NCBI GenBank assembly: GCA_937967765.1
Contig: CALCML010000323.1
Location: 1 to 5,773, forward strand
Direction of reading: 5' to 3'
From: an uncultured Carnobacterium sp.
Lineage (GTDB): Bacteria > Bacillota > Bacilli > Lactobacillales > Aerococcaceae
DNA length: 5,773 nucleotides
Shown here: positions 1-4,753 of the stretch, in pieces
Numbering within the stretch: the stretch's first letter is position 1
Layout: every line of letters starts with the position of its first letter
Translations under genes and position numbers: made by a program
The notes under the pieces: model-generated
Seen by the model: only the letters and a program-made list of their open reading frames with translations
Told to the model about the DNA's origin: nothing
Database searches by the model: none

Positions 1-293
1 ATCCCGATAAAGAACATGATAAATGAAGTCGCAAGGCTGGCGATGGTTTCAAATTTCCAGTGACCGTAGGGGTGGTTTTCATCACTTGGCTTTTGCGATA
101 CGCGTAATCCTACAAGTACAAGAACGGATGAAATCACGTCTGTGAAGTTGTTCCAACCATCGGCGAAGAGTGCTTCAGAGTTGAAGAGTTTTCCGACGAC
201 GAGTTTTGTTGCAGATAAAAAGATGTATGTGCCGATACTTAAGATAGCGCCGCGTTCGGCTTGTTTAAGGCGCTCCGTTGCAGATAATGGCAA
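1..293 (-). CDS. Cation diffusion facilitator (CDF) metal efflux transporter, N-terminal part
   Basis: This is the N-terminal third of a membrane metal/proton antiporter that exports divalent cations; the gene runs off the left edge. Numbering residues from an ATG at 302, TM1 covers about 19-39. TM2 carries ADGWNNFTDV with N51 and D55 at the transport-site positions, and the cytoplasmic loop has DENHPYGHWKFE with D74, H77 and H81, a second-site motif of the family. An Asn-x-x-x-Asp pair in TM2, rather than Asp-x-x-x-Asp, is typical of the manganese-exporting branch (MntE-like), so Mn is the best substrate guess. I place the start at the TTG at 293-291. The only Shine-Dalgarno, AGGAG (307-303), lies 8 bases before that TTG but directly abuts the in-frame ATG at 302, which leaves the ATG no spacer. 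Family assignment is firm; metal specificity and start are inferred. Confidence 0.9.
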   Translation of the reverse strand, partial: MPLSATERLKQAERGAILSIGTYIFLSATKLVVGKLFNSEALFADGWNNFTDVISSVLVLVGLRVSQKPSDENHPYGHWKFETIASLATSFIMFFIG

Positions 294-302
294 AGTTGTC
301 AT

Positions 303-355
303 CTCCTAAAAATAAATTCGTTTATTATAGTAATGCTTTTGAAAAGGGGGTGCAA
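303..355 (-). promoter_or_regulatory. Probable promoter and ribosome site of the CDF gene
   Basis: Read on the minus strand, a perfect TATAAT lies at 329-324, about 15 bases upstream of the AGGAG ribosome site (307-303). The nearest -35 candidate, TTGCAC at 355-350, is a weak match and is 20 bases away, longer than the ideal 17. The promoter is therefore plausible from its -10 and position but incomplete. The implied leader is short, with no room for a riboswitch. Confidence 0.5.
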
Positions 356-378
356 CAGATAAAGTATACCTAAAAAAC

Positions 379-448
379 TCGGTGGATAGGGTGCCTAATT
401 CAATTCTTGGGAATCCTTACGGATTATTTTTATCATTACCATAATAGG
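379..448 (+). repeat. Repeat copy A (inverted relative to B and C)
   Basis: This is a degenerate copy of the sequence found in the other orientation at 544-663 and 674-781. Recognisable blocks are GGTGGATA (381-388), CAATTCTTGG (401-410), CCTTACGGAT (415-424) and CCATAATAGG (439-448). Each block occurs as its reverse complement in copy B, for example CCTATTATGG at 544-553, ATCCGTAAGG at 564-573 and CCAAGAATTG at 575-584. A and B could therefore pair as an interrupted stem of about 45 bases around the core 449-543. Small insertions and an in-frame stop show that this copy is not coding. Confidence 0.75.
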
Positions 449-543
449 ATACCGGCGCAAGCCTCGGTCTTGCACCTTTCAAGCCTCAAAGTGGGAGTAG
501 GAAGCAAGCTTCAACTCCCACTAGTTCGCATTGAATATTATTC
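449..543 (+). other. Structured core between inverted repeat arms, two hairpins
   Basis: The 95 bases between inverted arms A and B contain two hairpins. One pairs GCAAG (457-461) with CTTGC (469-473). The other pairs GTGGGAGT (491-498) with ACTCCCAC (514-521) and continues inside with GAAG/CTTC around a four-base loop. No T-tract follows, so these are not ordinary terminators. I see no open reading frame or Shine-Dalgarno. The end of the core (about 485-535) reminds me of the right ends of IS200/IS605-type elements, which also give rise to TnpB guide RNAs, but no transposase or tnpB fragment is present. It could equally be the centre of a small non-autonomous element or an unrelated structured RNA. 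Confidence 0.45.
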
Positions 544-663
544 CCTATTATGGTGATGATAAAATCCGTAAGGTCCAAGAATTGATTCAGTACGTATCCG
601 CCTTCGTGGAATGGAACAGTGCCAAGATGTAATGAGTGCTGCTCACAGATTTTTGAAATCATT
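544..663 (-). repeat. Repeat copy B (direct with C, 118-base offset)
   Basis: The segment aligns without gaps to 674-781 at a constant offset of 118 over most of its length, and 32 bases are identical (556-587 versus 674-705). Read on the minus strand it has an open stretch containing KICEQHSLHLGTVPFHEGGY followed by NQFLDLTDF, clearly related to the product of copy C. Several differences between B and C fall in third codon positions, for example TTC/TTT, CAC/CAT and GGC/GGT. That suggests the ancestral sequence was coding on this strand. The copies lie in different frames, so they do not form one protein. Confidence 0.8.
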
Positions 664-825
664 ACGGATGATAATGATAAAATCCGTAAGGTCCAAGAAT
701 TGATTTACTTCGTATCCACCTTCATGAAATGGAGCGGTGCAGAGAGTTAATGTGTGCTCCTCACAGATTTTTTGTAGCATTTTAAGAATGGAACTAAGTC
801 CCTGTAGGATTTTAATCAGAAACAA
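643..825 (-). pseudogene. Short frame containing repeat C; probable gene-tail remnant of unknown function
   Basis: The frame encodes 60 residues beginning MFLIKILQGL. It includes ICEEHTLTLCTAPFHEGGYE (residues 21-40) and NQFLDLTDFIIII, and ends FKNL. I do not recognise the family. No convincing Shine-Dalgarno precedes the ATG at 825, and the ATG coincides with the spacing region of the flavodoxin promoter on the other strand. The central 35 residues recur in copy B in another frame. Together this suggests duplicated 3' ends of a former gene rather than a working small protein, although a genuine short peptide cannot be excluded. Confidence 0.35.
674..781 (-). repeat. Repeat copy C
   Basis: This second direct copy shares its longest exact block with copy B at 674-705. 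Similarity continues to the TCACAGATTTTT segment (761-772) and fades near 781, where one extra T appears. It lies within the 60-codon minus-strand frame at 825-643. Confidence 0.8.
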
Positions 826-854
826 TAGACGGCGTTTGGTGGATTTGTTATAAT
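826..854 (+). promoter_or_regulatory. Flavodoxin promoter
   Basis: A consensus TATAAT (849-854) with an extended -10 TG at 846-847 lies 17 bases after TAGACG (826-831), a 4 of 6 match to the -35 box. Transcription should start near 861, leaving a leader of about 25 bases before the ATG at 886. This argues against the in-frame TTG at 862 as the start codon. Confidence 0.8.
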
Positions 855-885
855 CTTCTTATTGAATGAGAAAGAGAGTGGTATT

Positions 886-1332
886 ATGGCAACAGCATTG
901 ATCGTATATGCTAGTTTAACAGGAAATACAGAAGAGATTGCAGATATTTTAGCAGAAGCATTAGAAGAGCGTGGCGTGGAAGTGGACATGAAAGAATGTA
1001 CTTCAGCGCAAGCAAGCGAATTCCATAATTATGATATTAATGTTGTCGCAACTTATACTTACGGAACAGATGGCGACTTACCAGATGAAATCGTCGACTT
1101 CTATGAAGAATTAGAGGAAGAAGATTTAACAGGAAAAGTATACGGAGCGCTTGGCTCAGGGGATACTTTCTACGATAAGTTCTGCCAATCAGTATTAGAT
1201 TTTGATGCGCAATTTGCAAAAACAGGTGCCAAAAAAGGTGCTGAAAATGTCTTAGTAGACTTAAATGCTGAAGCAGAAGATATCGAACATATCCAAGCTT
1301 TCGCGCAAAGTCTTGTTGACGCTTTAGCATAA
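886..1332 (+). CDS. Flavodoxin (short-chain, FMN-binding electron carrier)
   Basis: This is a soluble cytoplasmic one-electron carrier of 148 residues, the usual length of short-chain flavodoxins. Strand 1 leads into the FMN-phosphate loop ASLTGNTEE (residues 9-17). The second FMN loop is TYTYGTDGDLP (56-66), where a tyrosine replaces the tryptophan often stacked on the isoalloxazine ring. The third is GSGDTFYDKFCQSV (90-103). The protein is strongly acidic, as expected for docking to basic partners. I chose the ATG at 886 because an in-frame TTG at 862 would sit at the predicted transcription start without a ribosome site. A purine-rich AAAGAGAGTGG precedes 886 at suitable distance. The gene has its own promoter and is followed by an intrinsic terminator. 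Its redox partner is not in the window. Confidence 0.95.
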   Translation: MATALIVYASLTGNTEEIADILAEALEERGVEVDMKECTSAQASEFHNYDINVVATYTYGTDGDLPDEIVDFYEELEEEDLTGKVYGALGSGDTFYDKFCQSVLDFDAQFAKTGAKKGAENVLVDLNAEAEDIEHIQAFAQSLVDALA

Positions 1333-1343
1333 TGATAAATGTT

Positions 1344-1379
1344 AGCTACCTTAGACCGTTTGTTTAGGGTAGCTTTTTT
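1344..1379 (+). terminator. Intrinsic terminator after flavodoxin
   Basis: AGCTACC (1344-1350) pairs with GGTAGCT (1368-1374) and is followed directly by a T-run to 1379. The ribosome site of the next gene (GGAGG, 1383-1387) lies just beyond it and I see no separate promoter there. The downstream gene is therefore probably expressed by readthrough at a lower level. Confidence 0.85.
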
Positions 1380-1394
1380 ATTGGAGGAAAAGGG

Positions 1395-1625
1395 ATGTAT
1401 TATACCGTACAACAAACTGCAGAGAATCTGGAAATCGACTTAGGATATCTCATGCATTTAATCCAAACAAAACAAGTGAAGACGGTGGAAGTGGATGGCG
1501 AGTTACTGTTAAACAGTGCGCAGTTCGACTTCTTCTTAAAACAACGCGAACGTCTTTTGGAAGAATATCAAAAGTACTTGGATGAACCAATTCCTGAAGA
1601 TATTGATATTAAGGATGAAGACTAG
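1395..1625 (+). CDS. Small excisionase-like / MerR-type helix-turn-helix protein
   Basis: The product has 76 residues. YTVQQTAENLEIDLGYLMHL (residues 3-22) fits the opening helix-turn-helix of excisionase-family and MerR-like DNA-binding domains. It is followed by QTKQVKTVEVDGELLLNSAQ, resembling the short wing, and by a helical stretch to about residue 62. The tail (about 63-76) is very acidic. GGAGG (1383-1387) lies seven bases before the ATG. Small proteins of this type are common in Lactobacillales outside prophages, and no integrase or attachment site is visible, so I read it as a chromosomal DNA-binding protein rather than a phage excisionase. It lacks its own visible promoter and probably shares the flavodoxin transcript. 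The target is unknown. Confidence 0.75.
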   Translation: MYYTVQQTAENLEIDLGYLMHLIQTKQVKTVEVDGELLLNSAQFDFFLKQRERLLEEYQKYLDEPIPEDIDIKDED

Positions 1626-1651
1626 GAAACTTTTAGAATAAAACAAAAAGA

Positions 1652-1687
1652 AAACTCTGAAGCCGAGACTTCAGAGTTTATTTTTTT
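1652..1687. terminator. Bidirectional intrinsic terminator between convergent genes
   Basis: AAACTCTGAAG (1652-1662) and CTTCAGAGTTT (1669-1679) form a perfect 11-base-pair stem with a six-base loop. Seven Ts follow at 1681-1687 on the plus strand. On the minus strand the stem is followed by a T-rich run (complement of 1641-1654). It can therefore serve both the helix-turn-helix gene and the convergent FAD-reductase gene. Confidence 0.93.
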
Positions 1688-1704
1688 GGTCAATTGGAAA
1701 TTAA

Positions 1705-3210
1705 TTAGTTTTCTTTTGCGTAAGCAGCAGATTGCGCACCTGCTTGACGTCCAAAGATGATGATGTCGGCAACAGCGTTACCACCGATACGGTTTGCACC
1801 GTGGATTCCACCTGTAACCTCACCAGCTGCGTATAAGCCTTTGATTACAGAACCATCTTCTTTAAGAACTTGTGTGTTTGTGTTGATCTTCAAACCGCCC
1901 ATTGTGTGGTGGATACCAGGTGCGATTTTAATAGCATAGTATGGTCCTTTTGATAAGTCATGATCCATTGCTGTTTTACGACCAAATTCAGCATCGTTCT
2001 TATCCGCAACAGCTTTGTTCCAAGTTTCTAGTGTTGCTTTTAAAGTGTCTGCTGGAACATCAATTTCTTTTGCAAGAGCTTCAATTGTGTCAGCTTTCTT
2101 CACTAATCCACGTTTTTCATAGAATTTAACAGCTTTTACACGTTCAGTTAAAGCTGAATCGAAGATTAAGTAAGCATATTTTTCTTTTAATCCAATGATT
2201 TGTTGTGATACTTTATCACGAGTTTCCATTTCGTTGTAGAAACGTTTACCTTCTTGGTTCACAAGGATAGCACCTTCACCACGAACTGATTCAGAAATCA
2301 ATGTTGAAGTTGATTGTTCTACAGTTGGGTGAATTTGGATTTCTTTCATATCAACAGTTGCAGCGCCTAATTCTTTTGCTAATTGAACACCGTCACCAGT
2401 TGAACCTTTTTGGTTTGTTGTTACGAATCCATTTAAAGCAGGGTTGTATTCAGTTACCATTTGCATGTTGGCACCGAAACCACCAGTTGTTAATACAACT
2501 GCTTTAGCAGAAATTGTTTTTTCTTTGCCATCGATAGTAACGTTAACACCAGTTACTTTACCGTCTTTTTCGTTTACTTTAGTTACGTCTGCATTTACAA
2601 ATAATGGAATTTCACGTTCAGAAACGTTACGTAATAATCCATTCACTAAGTATTCCCCTACAGCTGAACCATCTGCTGGACGGTGAGTACGTTTTTCGCT
2701 CATACCACCAGTAGTTGTTAAGTTGCTAAGTGTGATTCCCATTGAATCTAACCAGTCAATCGCACTTGCTGAGTTGTCTACTAAGTAACGTAATAATTCA
2801 GGATTATTTGTACCTTTACCACCTTTTAGTGATTCTTCGTAGAATTTATCGTTAGAGTCTTTAATTCCTTCTTTTTCTTGGAATTTCGTTTGAGATGCGT
2901 TCATACCAGCAGAAGATTTTGTTGTGTTTCCTCCGGCAGTTGGCATTTTTTCTAAGATAACTGGATTTAAACCAGCTTCTTTCGCTTGGATGGCAGCTGA
3001 TAAACCAGCACCACCAGAACCTACGATGATAACATCATAGCTATCCTTTAATGTTGAAGGATCTGCATATTTTTGAGCAGATGCACTTGCTACAGCTTCA
3101 GCAGTTGTTGTTTCTTGAGCTGTAGTTGAAGTTTTAGAACTATTATTTCCGCAAGCTGCTAATAATAGAACTGATGAAATAGCTAAACTAGCTAAAAGAC
3201 CTTTTTTCAT
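1705..3210 (-). CDS. Lipoprotein FAD-dependent reductase (fumarate/urocanate reductase, flavocytochrome c family)
   Basis: This 501-residue exported flavoenzyme should reduce the double bond of an enoate such as fumarate, urocanate or an aryl-acrylate. Residues 1-20 form a lipoprotein signal ending LLLAAC, with lipidation expected at C20. A Thr/Ser/Ala-rich linker follows to about residue 48. The FAD-binding fold begins at DVIIVGSGGAGLSAAIQ (59-75), with EKMPTAGGNT after it. Family active-site positions are present: H294 in QIHPT, R310 in SVRGEGAI (the proton-donor arginine), H434/H435 in GIHHTMGG and R474 in GANRIGGNAV. I see neither haem CxxCH motifs nor the DGxSGAT-type FMN-attachment motif found in many surface homologues. 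Electrons must therefore come from another protein, or from a separate FMN carrier. AAAGGAG (3224-3218) lies seven bases before the ATG. The substrate cannot be fixed from sequence alone. Confidence 0.92.
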   Translation of the reverse strand: MKKGLLASLAISSVLLLAACGNNSSKTSTTAQETTTAEAVASASAQKYADPSTLKDSYDVIIVGSGGAGLSAAIQAKEAGLNPVILEKMPTAGGNTTKSSAGMNASQTKFQEKEGIKDSNDKFYEESLKGGKGTNNPELLRYLVDNSASAIDWLDSMGITLSNLTTTGGMSEKRTHRPADGSAVGEYLVNGLLRNVSEREIPLFVNADVTKVNEKDGKVTGVNVTIDGKEKTISAKAVVLTTGGFGANMQMVTEYNPALNGFVTTNQKGSTGDGVQLAKELGAATVDMKEIQIHPTVEQSTSTLISESVRGEGAILVNQEGKRFYNEMETRDKVSQQIIGLKEKYAYLIFDSALTERVKAVKFYEKRGLVKKADTIEALAKEIDVPADTLKATLETWNKAVADKNDAEFGRKTAMDHDLSKGPYYAIKIAPGIHHTMGGLKINTNTQVLKEDGSVIKGLYAAGEVTGGIHGANRIGGNAVADIIIFGRQAGAQSAAYAKEN

Positions 3211-3255
3211 TTTCGCTCTCCTTTGTGAAAAAATGTTTTATTAATTTCCATTGAT

Positions 3256-3284
3256 ATCATAGCATAGTTTCATAGTGAGTACAA
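3256..3284 (-). promoter_or_regulatory. Promoter of the FAD reductase gene
   Basis: On the minus strand, TATGAT (3261-3256) is preceded by the extended -10 TG, giving TGCTATGAT. It lies 17 bases after TTGTAC (3284-3279), a partial -35 match. The 5' leader is about 40 bases and contains the AAAGGAG ribosome site at 3224-3218. Confidence 0.6.
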
Positions 3285-3299
3285 TTAATATCAGGAGAT

Positions 3300-3313
3300 T
3301 GTTCGCGAAAACA
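3300..3313. promoter_or_regulatory. Palindromic operator candidate between divergent promoters
   Basis: TGTTCGCGAAAACA has a perfect TTCGCGAA core (3302-3309) and complementary ends TGTT/AACA. It lies just upstream of the minus-strand -35 and about 60 bases upstream of the plus-strand -35. It has the TG...CG...CA skeleton of a catabolite-responsive element but departs from that consensus at several inner positions. I therefore call only a possible repressor or activator site, with no named regulator. Confidence 0.35.
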
Positions 3314-3373
3314 CAGCATTTTTATGAAAATGAAAATACACACTGAAAAAACAATTTTTTTTGAAAAAATTAG

Positions 3374-3402
3374 TTGACATTGAAGACAAATGAGTTCATA
3401 AT
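3374..3402 (+). promoter_or_regulatory. Promoter of the trpXYZ transporter operon
   Basis: A perfect TTGACA (3374-3379) is separated by 17 bases from CATAAT (3397-3402), a 5 of 6 match. Immediately upstream is an A/T inverted repeat, AATTTTTT (3353-3360) and AAAAAATT (3364-3371), that could act as an UP element. Transcription should begin near 3409, giving a leader of about 300 bases before trpX. Confidence 0.88.
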
Positions 3403-3432
3403 GAACACATCACTAGAAAAGGAGTTAAGAAC

Positions 3433-3486
3433 ATGGCACACTTAAGTATCGTATTAGAATTAAATACGCGTTGGCAAAGCCACTAG
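3433..3486 (+). CDS. Leader peptide of the trp transporter operon (17 residues, one Trp)
   Basis: The peptide reads MAHLSIVLELNTRWQSH. Its ribosome site AAAAGGAG (3417-3424) is the strongest in the window and lies eight bases before the ATG. The single UGG codon (3472-3474) is four codons before the TAG stop, and a ribosome paused there would cover the start of the TAGATACA arm at 3484. The arrangement of promoter, tiny ORF, competing stems, terminator and transporter gene is that of a sensing leader peptide. With a TrpX-type gene downstream, tryptophan is the natural effector. Having one Trp rather than several makes either slow decoding or nascent-peptide stalling possible. Arg and two His codons are weaker alternatives. 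Confidence 0.72.
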   Translation: MAHLSIVLELNTRWQSH

Positions 3487-3581
3487 ATACAGGTTGTTCT
3501 TAACGTACTTTTGTACATATAGATACAACCTTCATTGACGTGAACTTGTATCTATGTGGATTTCAATTATAAAGCAAACTC

Positions 3582-3617
3582 GACCACGTAGATCTATAGA
3601 CTAGAGCTGACGTGGTC
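3582..3617 (+). other. Long leader hairpin upstream of the terminator
   Basis: GACCACGT (3582-3589) pairs with ACGTGGTC (3610-3617). The stem continues as AGATCTA (3590-3596) against TAGAGCT (3602-3608) with one A-G mismatch and a bulged G at 3609, closing a five-base loop. Only a weak run, TTTCTATTTG, follows, so it is a poor terminator by itself. AGACTA in its top (3598-3603) can pair with TAGTCT (3653-3658) in the 3' part of the next terminator. ACGTG at 3538-3542 can compete for CACGT (3585-3589). These links suggest a switching element. Confidence 0.6.
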
Positions 3618-3631
3618 TTTCTATTTGTATG

Positions 3632-3665
3632 AGAGACTCGTAGTAACATACGTAGTCTCTTTTTT
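3632..3665 (+). terminator. Intrinsic terminator in the trpX leader (attenuator)
   Basis: AGAGACT-CGTA (3632-3642) pairs with TACG-T-AGTCTCT (3649-3660), giving 11 base pairs with one bulged T and a six-base loop. Six Ts follow at 3660-3665. It lies 45 bases before the trpX start and about 250 bases after the promoter, so it can decide whether the operon is transcribed. Confidence 0.88.
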
Positions 3666-3709
3666 AATTGAGTTTGCGAACACTTATTTAATTTTTGGAG
3701 GAATTCATC

Positions 3710-4744
3710 ATGAAAAAGAACAAAAGCATTTATTTATTCGGAGCATTATTAGTATTAGTAGTGATTGGAGCATTATTCTTCAATCAATCAGGAGATAAAA
3801 ATAAAGAAACAAACGCAACTAACACAGCATCTACACAAACAGAAACCGTTAAAATTGGGGTGTTACAATTACTTAGCCACCCAGCTCTAGATGCGATTTA
3901 TAAAGGATTACAAGACGAATTGAAGAACGAAGGATATGAAGTTGGTAAAAACTTAGAAATCGACCTTCAAAACGCGCAAGGCGACCAAAGTAACTTAGCA
4001 AGCATGTCTGAAAAATTAGTTTCAGGTGGAAACAACATTTTAGTAGGGATTACAACTCCTGCAACATTAGCGTTAGCGAACAATACAAAAGAAACACCAA
4101 TTATCATGGGTGGGATTACTTATCCAGTTGAAGCTGGTTTAATAGCAAGCGAATCAAAACCAGGAAACAACATCACTGGTGTTAGTGACCGTACACCAAT
4201 CAAACAACAATTAGAAATTATGAAACAAGTTCTTCCTAACATGAAGAAAGTCGGCATTCTTTACACTTCAAGCGAAGATAACTCAGTAAAACAAGCCGAA
4301 GAAGCTGAAAAATACGCGAAAGAATTAGGTTTAGAAGTTAAAGATTCAACGATTGCAAACACAAACGATATTCAACAAGTCACTGAAAGCTTAGCAAGCC
4401 AAGTAGATGCTATCTTCGTTCCAATCGATAACACAATTGCAAGTGCAATGGCAACAGTGGTTCAAGTAACAGATGCAGTTAAAGTGCCAGTATTCCCTTC
4501 AGCTGATACAATGGTTGCTGACGGTGGAGTATTAGGTGTAGGTGTTGACCAATACCAAATCGGTGTAGAAACAGCTAAAGTAGTTGTAAAAGTATTAAAA
4601 GGTGCAAACCCAGCCGATACACCAATCACATTAGCAAACAAAGGTGTTGTTTATGTCAACGAAGAAAAAGCGAAAAAATTAGGCATTACAATTCCAGAAA
4701 GTATCTTAAAAGATGCACAAAAAGTAACACCAACAAATAAATAA
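3710..4744 (+). CDS. trpX: TrpX-type ABC transporter substrate-binding protein
   Basis: This 344-residue extracellular binding protein of the ABC_sub_bind (TrpX) family should capture tryptophan or a related compound for the TrpY/TrpZ importer. Residues 7-24 form one hydrophobic segment, then an N/T/S-rich linker runs to about 47. The two-lobed domain follows, with KIGVLQLLSHPALDAIYKGL (48-67), GITTPATLAL (113-122), GILYTSSEDNS (182-192), FVPIDNTIAS (236-245) and VDQYQIGVETAK (279-290). As far as I recall, these match the streptococcal TrpX pattern. No lipobox cysteine is present, so it is probably anchored by its N-terminal helix rather than by lipid. The ATG at 3710 is preferred over the upstream TTG at 3695, since GGAGG (3697-3701) lies eight bases before the ATG and overlaps that TTG. 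Family is certain; ligand is inferred. Confidence 0.93.
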   Translation: MKKNKSIYLFGALLVLVVIGALFFNQSGDKNKETNATNTASTQTETVKIGVLQLLSHPALDAIYKGLQDELKNEGYEVGKNLEIDLQNAQGDQSNLASMSEKLVSGGNNILVGITTPATLALANNTKETPIIMGGITYPVEAGLIASESKPGNNITGVSDRTPIKQQLEIMKQVLPNMKKVGILYTSSEDNSVKQAEEAEKYAKELGLEVKDSTIANTNDIQQVTESLASQVDAIFVPIDNTIASAMATVVQVTDAVKVPVFPSADTMVADGGVLGVGVDQYQIGVETAKVVVKVLKGANPADTPITLANKGVVYVNEEKAKKLGITIPESILKDAQKVTPTNK

Positions 4745-4753
4745 GATAGTTTA

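Larger units (their letters stand above)
3409..3709 (+). promoter_or_regulatory. Attenuator-type leader RNA with competing stems
   Basis: The leader contains a short translated ORF, then mutually exclusive pairings, then a terminator before trpX. GTTAAGAAC (3424-3432, from the last base of the Shine-Dalgarno up to the ATG) is perfectly complementary to GTTCTTAAC (3496-3504), so the stem brackets the whole leader ORF. AGGTTGT (3491-3497) can instead pair with ACAACCT (3525-3531). The segment 3516-3528 can pair with 3546-3558 (13 pairs, one G-U). TAGATACA (3484-3491), which includes the leader stop codon, competes for the same TGTATCTA (3547-3554). GCAAACTC (3574-3581) pairs with GAGTTTGC (3670-3677) around the distal hairpins. 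I found no T-box core (GGGTGGNACCGCG-like), so this is probably a leader-peptide attenuator. Which pairing is the antiterminator is unproven. Confidence 0.7.

Noticed and set aside
556..705. CRISPR-like repeat array
   Set aside because: Only two direct copies exist, similarity continues across the supposed spacer, and no cas gene is present.
862..885. TTG start adding eight residues to flavodoxin
   Set aside because: It falls at the predicted transcription start with no Shine-Dalgarno, and the conserved fold begins at the ATG at 886.
1037..1415. Minus-strand frames opposite the flavodoxin gene
   Set aside because: They are antisense shadows of a clear flavodoxin gene, with no start signals and low-complexity Leu/Arg-rich products.
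1395..1625. Prophage or integrative element excisionase
   Set aside because: No integrase, attachment repeats or phage genes flank it; the neighbours are housekeeping redox and transport genes.
1757..2686. Plus-strand frames opposite the FAD reductase
   Set aside because: They overlap a full-length, motif-complete gene on the other strand and lack ribosome sites.
3588..3660. TRAP-type (G/T)AG repeat binding site
   Set aside because: Several TAG/GAG triplets occur, but too few and irregularly spaced compared with the roughly eleven evenly spaced repeats expected.
3409..3709. T-box riboswitch
   Set aside because: Length, position and target gene fit, but I could not find the conserved T-box/antiterminator sequence (GGGTGGNACCGCG-like), and a translated leader ORF is present instead.
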